64,000 bases of DNA from positions 62,001 to 126,000 of the forward strand of contig CAWBNC010000038.1 in the NCBI GenBank assembly GCA_963789785.1, read 5' to 3'. Positions 45,629 to 53,774 of the stretch are shown here, one piece after another. Position numbers and translations under genes: made by a program. The first letter of the stretch is position 1. The number at the start of each line of letters is the position of its first letter. The notes under the pieces are model-generated. The model had not been told where the DNA came from. It worked only from the letters and a program-made list of their open reading frames with translations, and made no database searches. The stretch comes from JAEULH01 sp963789785. GTDB taxonomy: Bacteria; Pseudomonadota; Alphaproteobacteria; Rhodospirillales; Defluviicoccaceae.

Positions 45629-46069
45629 ATGACACACGTCAGTGACCACATGACACGCGATATGGTCGCAATCGAACCCCGGCGCACCGCGCTGGAAGCC
45701 GCCCGGCTGATGACGGATGAGGACGTCGATGCGCTTGCCGTCACAGATGGCGGCCGTCTGCTCGGCATGATCACCCACGCCGATATTGTCCATGCCGTCG
45801 CCGGCGAAAGGAATCTTGCGGCGACGCCGGTAGCAGAGGTGATGTTGCCCGAGGTGCTGTTCTGCTTCGATGATCAGAGCGCCGAAGAAGCAGTCAAGAA
45901 GATGCAGGCGAGCCTGGTTCGACGCCTCCCGGTGTTGAGCAAGGACAAGGCTCTGCTTGGCATGGTCTGCGAGGACGATCTTCTTGCCGTGCCTCCGGCC
46001 CTGCATCCGGCGCCTATGCCGGGCGAACGCGACGCCGGTTCGAGCAGGCCCGGAGAATTCGCCGCCTGA
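45629..46069 (+). CDS. CBS-pair protein
   Basis: 146 residues comprising two CBS motifs: SDHMTRDMVAIEPRRTALEA to LLGMITHADIVHAVAG, and AEVMLPEVLFCFDDQSAEEA to RRLPVLSKDKALLGMVCEDD. Such stand-alone CBS pairs usually bind adenosine nucleotides and modulate partners. The C-terminal 25 residues are unstructured. The ATG start is preceded by CGCGGAGAC. No partner is evident; it is the last core gene before the tRNA-flanked island apart from one small membrane protein. Confidence 0.88.
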   Translation: MTHVSDHMTRDMVAIEPRRTALEAARLMTDEDVDALAVTDGGRLLGMITHADIVHAVAGERNLAATPVAEVMLPEVLFCFDDQSAEEAVKKMQASLVRRLPVLSKDKALLGMVCEDDLLAVPPALHPAPMPGERDAGSSRPGEFAA

Positions 46070-46151
46070 ACCTCTGGCAGTGACGCCGGTGTCGGCCTTG
46101 CCTGCGACCGTCTATGCCCGGTCGTGTGGCGCTGCCGGGCCGTCACCGGCT

Positions 46152-46370
46152 CTATTGTCCGGACCCCGCCCCAGACTTCGCCGTCGCCAGCCAAACCATC
46201 CAGCCGATGCCGACGGCCATCAGCATGAAGCTCACCGGCGGAACGACCAGGGCAACCCAGCGGAAATTATCGTTTCCATACTCGGCGAAGGGCGCGGCCA
46301 CCGCGATGCAGATCGCAACGATGGCTGGTCGCGAGATGGACCGGCGTCGGCGTCGCGGCGGCGGGCGCAA
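46152..46370 (-). CDS. Possible small two-helix membrane protein (72 aa)
   Basis: A basic start (MRPPPRRRRRSISRPAIVA) and two hydrophobic stretches (IVAICIAVAAPFAEY and WVALVVPPVSFMLMAVGIGW). No family is recognised and rightward frames overlap it, so it may be spurious. In favour: the two helices are well formed and the gene ends in a plausible tail. It lies tail-to-tail with the CBS gene, upstream of the tRNA. Confidence 0.4.
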   Translation of the reverse strand: MRPPPRRRRRSISRPAIVAICIAVAAPFAEYGNDNFRWVALVVPPVSFMLMAVGIGWMVWLATAKSGAGSGQ

Positions 46371-46441
46371 CCTTGACTTCCGCGGCGCACTGGCGATATT
46401 TGCCGATCGGCGACTTCGAGCCGAGGTCGGCCGGATTTCGG

Positions 46442-46518
46442 GGCGGAGTAGCTCAGCTGGTTAGAGCAGCGAAATCATAATCCGCGTGTCGGGGGTTCGA
46501 GTCCCTCCTCCGCTACCA
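46442..46518 (+). tRNA. tRNA-Met (anticodon CAT)
   Basis: 77 bases with encoded CCA. The acceptor GGCGGAG pairs with CTCCGCT. The D-arm GCTCAGCTGGTTAGAGC is present, the anticodon CAT is at 46476-46478 in loop ATCATAA, and the T-arm GGGGGTTCGAGTCCCTC is complete. The anticodon stem GCGAA/TCCGC has one A-C mismatch where relatives have G-C. It reads as elongator Met; a lysidine-modified tRNA-Ile2 also has CAT and is not excluded by sequence. Its 3' end faces the accessory island. Confidence 0.92.
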
Positions 46519-46557
46519 AGTCAGTAATGTCGAGTCCTGAGACATCGGTGGCGGTTC

Positions 46558-46722
46558 ATGATCGTCCGCGAGGTAATGACCGGCGACCTGGGCGATCCTG
46601 CCGGCGGCGCCGACCACTACCACCGCGACGACATCCGCCCTGCCTGGGCGATGCGCCAACGGCCGGTCCGCACCATCGGCCGACATGTCTTCTACCGGCT
46701 GGGCAGAGGTGGCAGTGGCTGA
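46558..46722 (+). pseudogene. Endolysin / cell-wall hydrolase (SleB-type) C-terminal remnant
   Basis: 54 codons resembling the C-terminal end of phage or SleB-type cell-wall hydrolases: DPAGGADHYHRDDIRPAWAM, then RTIGRHVFYRLG, matching the G-A-x-HYH...P-x-WA...IG-x-H-x-FY pattern. The catalytic upstream part is missing; a TAA lies in frame 36 bases before the ATG. It starts 39 bases after the tRNA-Met 3' end and is probably left over from an integrated phage or gene-transfer-agent-like element. Confidence 0.5.
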
Positions 46723-46808
46723 AGCAAACGTCGCGCAACCGCAGACGCTGTCGCTTGCCCTCAGACCGATCCCCGTTCAGCAGCGGCAGTCATCGGCCTG
46801 ACCTAAAT

Positions 46809-46832
46809 TATCTCTGTCCCAGGACGGAGATA
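46809..46832. promoter_or_regulatory. Palindrome upstream of the Avs-like gene
   Basis: TATCTCTGTCC pairs with GGACGGAGATA: 11 positions with one T-G pair and essentially no loop, 33 bases before the start codon. The near-perfect dyad suits an operator, or a hairpin at the mRNA 5' end. It is also close to where the GC-rich tRNA flank gives way to the AT-richer defence gene. Confidence 0.4.
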
Positions 46833-48485
46833 GCTGATGGAACAAGGCTATCTCTCAAGGAAGCAATGGGAATAGATTTCAATAATATTCGCACTGATCA
46901 CGGGGGCCCTCGCAACGGCTTCGAGGAGCTCGTCTGTCAACTAGCGCGACGCGAAAACCAGCCGAACCGCTCTCGGTTCAGACGCGTTGAGGGTGCGGGC
47001 GGAGACGGCGGTGTCGAAGCCTATTGGCTACTGCCCGATGGCAGCGAAGTTGGCTACCAGGCCAAGTACTTCCTGAAGTCCGCCAACGTGGATTGGGGCC
47101 AAATCGACCGGTCGGTTAAAGCGGCAATCGACAACCACCCAAAGCTGAAACGTTACGTGATTGCCCTTCCTTGCGATCTCACGGATCGGGCGGGCGGAAA
47201 GCAAGGCGGCTGGCAGAAGTGGGAGGAATGGGTCCAGAGGAGCCCCGCTGCCTCGAACATCGAATTCGAGCTATGGGCCGCGCACGAACTGCGTGACCGG
47301 CTCATGCAACCAGCATCGGCCGGCCTTCGAGCGTACTGGTTTGGTGAGATTGATCTGTCCCCCACCTGGTTCGACACCCAGTTGAAGAATGCCATCGGTA
47401 ATCTCGACGATCGCTTTCATCCTGAAGACCATGTCGACGTCGGTGTGAGTAGGCTCTTCTTAACGCTTTGCCGCAGCGACGTGGTCATTCAACAGGCGAA
47501 TAAACTGCTTGACGTAGTCGCCGAAAAAAACGGTCTTGATTTTGCACTGACTGACGCAGGGAATGACGAAGCGCCCCTCACTGAATGTATACGTTCAGTT
47601 GAACGTCTTCTAGATCTCAGTAAGGAGCAATCGCCAGATCTTGCGGAACCCTGGGGCCTGGATCGATGGCAAGCTCTGGCAGATCAGTGCGTATCCGATA
47701 TCAACCAGCTTCTCTCTTGGAGTTGGTCCGCAGAGAACGAGATCAACAAGGCAGGAACTCGCGCACCTCCGGCAGGATACTATACGAATTCAAATACTCC
47801 ATAAGGGATTTCTGCGTTTTCCTCTCTGGGGAGGAGTTCGCGGCCGAAAGCAGCCGAAGTGCACTTATTCATGGTCCTGCTGGGAGCGGTAAATCCCATC
47901 TACTTGCGGATGAAGCGCGGAAAGCCATTGAGAAAGGCACGCCCGCAATCCTTTTCTCGGCCAGCAGCTTCATCAGGGGAGCACTTTGGCCGCAACTTAT
48001 GGCGCGGCTCGGCCTCAGTGAAAAGCCCGAGGCCGAGTTTCTCGCGGCCCTTGACGCCGCCGCAGAAGCAAAGGGGACCCGCGCGCTGGTCCTGGTGGAT
48101 GCCATTAATGAAGGCGCTGGATCGGGATTATGGCGCAACGAGATCGGAGGTTTTCTGACGCAGCTTAGAGCCTACAAGCACGTTGCCTGTGTAATCAGCT
48201 GCCGCACCGAGTATAAAGATTTAATACTACCAAGAAATTAGGGGCTATTCTGCCAATTTTTGAAGTTGAAGGGTTCGTTACAGACGAAGAGCAGGAGCAA
48301 GCTGCACGGATCTACCTTGATGGACGGGGCATAGCGCGGCCTGCAACTCCCTGGCTGTCCCCCGTGCTCGTTAACCCGCTATTTTTGCGTAGTTGCGCTA
48401 TCGCGTTGCAGGCGAGGGGCCATCGCGAGTTTCCCCAGGCTTAAAGGGCACAAAGGCGATTCTCAGGTTCTACCTGGACAGCCTA

Positions 48486-49623
48486 GTGCACTGATTCATT
48501 CGGATGGTACAGGCAGGCGGTTGAGCTTGGCGAGGATGGATTGGGCGGGTTTGGTCCAGACGAAGGGGTTTGGGGTGCGGTTGTGCTCCCGAATGTATCT
48601 GCGGATGGCTTCCTGGAGATCGGCGACGGATTTGAAGACGCCGCGCCGGATGCGCCTTCGGGAGATGATGGAGAAGAAGCCTTCGACGGCGTTGATCCAA
48701 GAGGCGGAGGTGGGAGTGAAATGGAAGATCCAGCGCGGATGGTCGACCAGCCATTGCCTGACCTTGGGGTGTTTGTGGGTGGCGTAGTTGTCGGCGATGG
48801 CGTGGATGATTTTGCCGGCCGGGACGGTGCGTTCCACGGCGTTGAGGAACTTGATGAACTCCGCGTGGGTGTGCTTCGGCATGCAGCGGCCGACCACGGT
48901 GCCCTCGAGGATATTGAGGGCGGCAAACAGCGTTGTGGTGCCGTTGCGCTTGTAGTCGTGGGTCATGGTGCCGCACTTGCCGGGTTTGAGGGGCAGGCCC
49001 GGCTGGGTGCGGTCGAGGGCCTGGATCTGGCTTTTCTCGTCGATGGACACGACCACCGCGTGGGCGGGCGGGTTCATGTAGAGGCCGACGATGTCCTCGA
49101 CTTTGGCGGCGAAGGCCGGATCGTTGGATTTCTTGAAGGTGCGGATGCGATGGGGTTGGAGACGATGGGCTTCCCAGATGCGTTGCACGGCACTCAGGCT
49201 GATGCCGACCGCCTTGGCGACCATGCGCCCCGTCCAGTGGGTGGCTTCGCCGGGTGGTTCGCCGCAGGGCAGGGCCAGAACCCTGGCTACCGTCGCCGCC
49301 GGGAGAGGCGCTTTGCCGGGCTTGCGCGTCTTGTCGCGCAGCAGCCCGTCCACCCCCTCCTCGGCAAAGCGCTGCTGCCAGCGCCATACCGCCGGGCGGC
49401 TGGCATCGGTTCGGCGAGCCACCTCCAGGACGAGCAGCCTCTCCGCCGACAGAAGAACAATGTTGGCCCGCTGCGCATGCTTCTGCGAACGGTTGCGATC
49501 ACCGGCGACGGCGACCAGACGGGCGCGGTCTTCGGCTCCAAGAAGGATACAAACGGTCTGTCCCATGCCCACAAAATCGCATGGATCAGACCTACGGTGA
49601 ATCGTTAGTTTGGTTCAGTGCAC
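48486..49623 (-). mobile_element. IS630-family insertion sequence
   Basis: An 1138-bp element bounded by imperfect inverted ends beginning GTGCACTGA on each side and flanked by a TA duplication (48484-48485 and 49624-49625), as expected for IS630/Tc1-like transposition. It interrupts the Avs-like gene. Deleting the element and one TA joins LDSL to GDRIGQDVND in frame. Confidence 0.88.
48496..49572 (-). CDS. IS630-family transposase
   Basis: 358 residues, intact. An N-terminal HTH of the type used by IS630 (VLEVARRTDASRPAVWRWQQ) precedes the catalytic core with DDE residues in VVSIDEKSQIQALD, IADNYATHKHPKV and SASWINAVEGFFSII. The intact frame and matched ends suggest the element is functional or only recently inactive. 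It lies antisense to the host gene. Confidence 0.93.
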   Translation of the reverse strand: MGMGQTVCILLGAEDRARLVAVAGDRNRSQKHAQRANIVLLSAERLLVLEVARRTDASRPAVWRWQQRFAEEGVDGLLRDKTRKPGKAPLPAATVARVLALPCGEPPGEATHWTGRMVAKAVGISLSAVQRIWEAHRLQPHRIRTFKKSNDPAFAAKVEDIVGLYMNPPAHAVVVSIDEKSQIQALDRTQPGLPLKPGKCGTMTHDYKRNGTTTLFAALNILEGTVVGRCMPKHTHAEFIKFLNAVERTVPAGKIIHAIADNYATHKHPKVRQWLVDHPRWIFHFTPTSASWINAVEGFFSIISRRRIRRGVFKSVADLQEAIRRYIREHNRTPNPFVWTKPAQSILAKLNRLPVPSE

Positions 49624-49920
49624 TAGGTGACCGAATTGGTCAGGATGTGAACGACAGTGGCAAAGCTCAAGCCTGTCTTATTGGGGCGGTAAAGGCGCTA
49701 GCTAACGACATGGCGGAAAGGCAGCGCGACTACGTTGCCGAGGACGTTGCTAGGAGACTGGCTGAGGCCGCCTTCGACGGTTTAGCCAAACCACAAGGGC
49801 TCCCTTGGCTGAAAATCCTGCAACGGTACAGCGTAATTAGAATAGACCCAGATCCGTCCGTGAATGCAGATGATTCGCTTGCGATTAAACCGGAAGTGGT
49901 GCGCTTCTCGTTTCAGCGTT

Positions 49921-50953
49921 AAAGCTTATCCCTTTGCTTCCGGTGCGATCAACATGTTGTAGGTTGCCGGTTTGATGGTGCTGGCGATGCCAAGAAGGGT
50001 TTGGAACGCGGCATGGGGTGTGCGCCGGCGATTGAAGCGGAAGACGAACTCGTCGAGGTAGGCTTGGAGATGGGGGCGGCGGAGGCCATGGTAGACGCCG
50101 AGCGCCCATGTCTTGAGGTTCGCGATGACGCGGTGCACCCAAGGCAGGACGATGTGCGCCGCCATGGCGCCGACGACGTGGGGCTCGTGCTTGAGCCCGG
50201 AAAGGCCGGGGTAGGCGCTCCAGCCGTCGGTCCTGAGGGTGGAGCCGGCGGCGACATTGGCCTTGACGAACGGGTGAAGGCTGGCCGACGAGGCGTCCTC
50301 GATCGCCCCCAGGCGCAAGCGTCCGGGAGCCTTTTCGATGATCTCGACGGCGACGACGACCTGCATCTTGCCGTCCGGGCTTCGCCCGTGTCCGCCCGCC
50401 ACCGGGTCATCCTTGGTGCGGTGGGACACGTGCGTTTCGTCGATCTCGACCACACCGGACAGCAGGGCGCGGGTGGGATCGACCATGGCCCGGCGCAGCT
50501 TGGCGCACAAGAGCCAGGCGCTCTTGTAAGACCCCAGGCCCAACTGCCGCCACATCTGCCGCGCGGAAATGCCGTTCGAGTGGGTGGCCATCAGATAGGC
50601 CGCCCAAAACCACACGCTCAGCGGCAGCTTCGAGCCGTGCATCACGATCCCCGCCGTGACCGACGTCTGCTTGCCGCAGCCGGCGCACTCCCAGGTGAAA
50701 GCCTTGGTCGCCAGCTTCCAGCCTTTGCCGTGACCGCAACTGGGACAGCAAAAGCCGTCGGGCCAGCGCGAAGCCGACAGCCACGCCGCGCACGCGGCCT
50801 CATCGGGGAACTGACGCTGAAACGCCAAGATGGAGCGAGGAAAGTCGGACATGGCGAACCTCTCAAGAAAGATGTTCGCTCTATGTTCTACACCACTCAC
50901 CTCATGCCGTCACCACCACATTCGGTACCGCCGGACGCAGAGGGATAAGCCTT
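49921..50953 (-). mobile_element. IS1595-family (ISXO2-like) insertion sequence
   Basis: A 1033-bp element whose ends match as inverted repeats (AAAGCTTATCCCTTTGC against AAGGCTTATCCCTCTGC). It is flanked by an 8-bp target duplication TCAGCGTT at 49913-49920 and 50954-50961, the usual size for IS1595. Deleting the element and one duplication joins VRFSFQR to FQDALMAEAL in the interrupted gene. Confidence 0.9.
49926..50852 (-). CDS. IS1595-family (ISXO2-type) transposase
   Basis: 308 residues from the ATG at 50852. An N-terminal zinc ribbon (FCCPSCGHGKGW; WECAGCGKQTSV) precedes an ISXO2-type catalytic core: VVEIDETHVSHRTKDDP, STLRTDGWSAYPGL and VHRVIANLKTWALGVYHGLR, ending in YLDEFVFRFNRR. 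The frame is intact. A longer frame to 50900 adds a poor N-terminus. It is antisense to the interrupted Avs-like gene, like the IS630 copy. Confidence 0.93.
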   Translation of the reverse strand: MSDFPRSILAFQRQFPDEAACAAWLSASRWPDGFCCPSCGHGKGWKLATKAFTWECAGCGKQTSVTAGIVMHGSKLPLSVWFWAAYLMATHSNGISARQMWRQLGLGSYKSAWLLCAKLRRAMVDPTRALLSGVVEIDETHVSHRTKDDPVAGGHGRSPDGKMQVVVAVEIIEKAPGRLRLGAIEDASSASLHPFVKANVAAGSTLRTDGWSAYPGLSGLKHEPHVVGAMAAHIVLPWVHRVIANLKTWALGVYHGLRRPHLQAYLDEFVFRFNRRRTPHAAFQTLLGIASTIKPATYNMLIAPEAKG

Positions 50954-53275
50954 TCAGCGTTTTCAGGACGCCCTCATGGCGGAGGCTCTTCTTAAAAAGG
51001 TCACTAAGAAGGATGCTCCCTTCGCCTCTGATCAGCCCCTTCACTTCATCATTGCTTCGGGTAGATTGGACTGGTCGTGGGCGGGGCTTGTAGAAGCCCT
51101 CTCCACGCAGTTGCCAGAGCGTTGCGAAAAAGAGCTCGTTGATCTGCTTTCTGATGGCTTGGAGCGGTGGTGGGGCAACAGCGCCATCGTGTACGGCTTC
51201 GCAGAAAGCGTAAAGTGGCGCGAGCCTTCTGCGTTCACCGATCGAACCCTTAGCCTTCTCAATGAACTCAATGGAATGGATGTATCGGTTATTGCTCTCC
51301 TGCTGGAAACGTCGCTTTCGGCTGAGCATCCCCTCAACGCTTGTTGGCTCCACAAAATGTTGCTCAATCGCTCGATGGCAGAGCGAGACGCACTTTGGTC
51401 CCTGCCGCTCGCCAAGAAAGCTTATTCCGAAGAGGGCCATCCGTCCCATCGCCTCATTACTTGGGCGATGTACGCGCCTAAGGACCACGCAACCTCCAAA
51501 ACGATTTTCTGTGCGCGATAACCCTCTGCTGGTTCTTCGCGGCACCGCATCGTTGGCTTCGCGACGGAGCGACCAAGGCGCTTACCAAACTGTTGCTTAA
51601 GGACGTAAAGCTCTTTGGCAAGCTCGCCTCAAAGTTCGCGGACGTCGATGATCCATACGTCATCGAGAGGCTTTTTTCTGCCGCCTACGGAGCGGCATGT
51701 TTGGATCCCAATTCGTCGCGGCTTGAGGCCTATGCTCGCATAGCCTACGATCGCGTGTTCACAGGTCACGTTCGCCCTATCCTCCTTCTCCGCGACCATG
51801 CGCGAGGGATGATCCAACTCGCGGAGCGGCACTGCTGCCTGCCCTCGAACATCGATCCCAACAAGGCCAAGCCACCCTACGGGTCCGAGCCGCCCGTTTT
51901 CGACGCGACACGGGAGGATATCGATCGACTAGCTGAAGCCAACGGCGGCTCTTCCATAAGTTTTTCATGCTTGGGTAATGATTTTGGCCGCTACACGATC
52001 GTTTCGGCCGTTTCAAAATTCCGCGAGGAGGACGCCGGAAATCCGGCTCCGGTAAGCGTGGAATTCGCATGTCTGTGGGTGGCGCGCCGAGCCTATAAAT
52101 TCGGTTGGACGAAGAACCTATTTCCGCATGATGTCAGCGCCAGTTACGCGGGGCGGGAACGACCCATAAGCGAAAGGATCGGCAAGAAGTATCAATGGCT
52201 GGCTCTCGACGAACTTTTGTGTCGTCTCGCGGACAACAAGCGGATGACCGAGTACGGCACAGAAGAACAATGGACTTACGATTACCCTCACGACATCGGC
52301 TTTGTTCGCGACATCGACCCGACGGTGTTGCCCGACGAACGTGGCGAGAGACGGGCTTCAAAGGTGTTGCCGGGCTGGTCGGCAGGTCCGCCCATAGATA
52401 TCGGCCGTTGTCCAGATCGGAACCTGGTTACTTGGCCATTCGAATCGGATCCGGGCCGCACATGTGAGGAAACTGGCCATTAGGCGGGACCAAGATGGGG
52501 CGGAGTGGTATGCCTTGTTTGACCACAGCCACGTCTTTTCACGCGACCTGAAGAGGAACCGGCGGGGAGCACCCATCATGCGCCAAGAGGAATACCGCAT
52601 CCTGATGAGCGCCTTAGTCCGCGAAAACATGTGCCACAAGCTTAAGAACTGCATAGCTAAGAATAGAACTATTGAAGTATTAGACTGGTATCCACCAGAT
52701 GTTGCGGATGCACCTTACTCGTAGAAGCGGAATGGCGCGATACTTGGGAGAGCAAGCCACAAACGCGAGAGTTTACAAAATGCGAAAACATTCCGTATGG
52801 ACATCCGATCGTAAGTTTTCTTTGGGAAACCGACCGCGATTGCTCCCTTCCTAGCGGAGCAAGCGCTTATTTGCCGTCACCATGGCTGCTTAGAGAAATG
52901 CATCTTGTTGCATCACGGTAGGAAGCTGGGAGTCTAGGTCTGATGGTAGTGACGAATTAGTTTTTATTTCTAGTGATACTCGCGGCGATTGCCTCGCTCT
53001 CATTAAAGCAGCACCTCTTGAGGCGGTTTTAGCGGATTACGGTCTATCGCTGATGTGGATGTTCGTAAGCGAGCGGAACACGGGAAATCCCAGCGGTCTG
53101 GTTGCCTCGCGACGTTCAGAATTTGTTTGCAGAAAGACAACGCGAGGGTTGGAAACCAGGTGCTGGCGCAAGGATAGAAAATGGTGTTCTGATTCTGAGT
53201 AACCTGTATAGCCTTAACGCGGGTAGTTCATATTTTCTTATGGTCGAGATGAGGGTCGTCGAGGGCCGTCTTTAA

Positions 53276-53509
53276 TCCCTTATGCCGCTACGATGGCAGA
53301 AGTGGCCGACGGCTCGGGGCCAAACCGCTGGCCGCGCCAAACGGCTGTCACCAGGAGACTGCAGCCCGACAAAGCCGTGAGCATGTTGAACATCGAGCCA
53401 CCAGACCTGTCCGACGCTCCTGGGCGGAAAGGGCGTCGGACAACGTCGGACAGTACGCGTTATGTTCTTAAGCTATGTACCGCAATCTATTGAAATTTAT
53501 ATATTTCTG
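53276..53509. other. Right margin of the island
   Basis: 234 bases between the end of the Avs-like gene and the tRNA-Thr 3' end. No gene is supported. A perfect 10-bp inverted repeat (TGTCCGACGC at 53408-53417 with GCGTCGGACA at 53433-53442) is followed by another CGTCGGACA at 53445-53453. The last 50 bases are AT-rich (TTGAAATTTATATATTTC). I found no duplicated tRNA 3' end. Confidence 0.5.
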
Positions 53510-53584
<75 letters not shown>

Positions 53585-53715
53585 TCCGAAGCAAGAGGGG
53601 CAGGCGGATGCGCCGGTTCGGTGGCGGTGACGCCAGCCTGCATGAACATGGCGCGGGCGGAGCCGGCCACGATGGGCTGTCTTTACCCCTGCCCGCCCGA
53701 TGCCGTCAACCTCCT

Positions 53716-53738
53716 GACCGTCGGATCAACCGACGGTC
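53716..53738 (-). terminator. Strong hairpin downstream of hemY
   Basis: GACCGTCGG pairs perfectly with CCGACGGTC around a five-base loop, 37 bases after the hemY stop. No T-tract follows on either strand, so it may act with Rho or as a 3'-end stabiliser. Confidence 0.4.
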
Positions 53739-53774
53739 AACCGGTCGGCCTTCGAGCCACGGAGCCTAACGCGC

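Larger units (their letters stand above)
46866..53275 (+). pseudogene. Avs-like antiviral STAND NTPase with Mrr-type nuclease, split by two IS elements
   Basis: One gene of about 1,400 codons, read across several frames and two insertions. N-terminus: Mrr/PD-(D/E)XK nuclease, with GFEELVCQLARRE, then GGDGGVEAY (Asp47) and the Q-x-K pair in YQAKYF (Gln65, Lys67). Then a STAND NTPase: P-loop IHGPAGSGKSHLL (about 47867-47902) and Walker B LVLVDAINEG (about 48085-48115). The C-terminal half is large (VRFSFQRFQDALMAEALL; WLRDGATKALTKLL; DDPYVIERLFSAAYGAA) and ends with VEMRVVEGRL. This order is that of Avs proteins, which detect phage terminase or portal and activate the nuclease. Besides the insertions, frame changes occur near 47785, 48232, 48446, 51500, between 52370 and 52465, 52715, 52920 and 53110. 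Start: ATG with AAGGAAG. It is visibly AT-richer than flanking genes. Confidence 0.75.

Noticed and set aside
46527..46865. N-terminal extension of the Avs-like protein (113 codons upstream of 46866)
   Set aside because: The stretch is Arg/Pro/His-rich antisense-like sequence overlapping the endolysin remnant in another frame; the ATG at 46866 has a ribosome site and begins the nuclease fold.
53293..53493. 66-codon frame at the island's right edge
   Set aside because: It spans the inverted repeat at 53408-53442 and lacks a ribosome site or any family likeness; an integrase remnant could not be supported.
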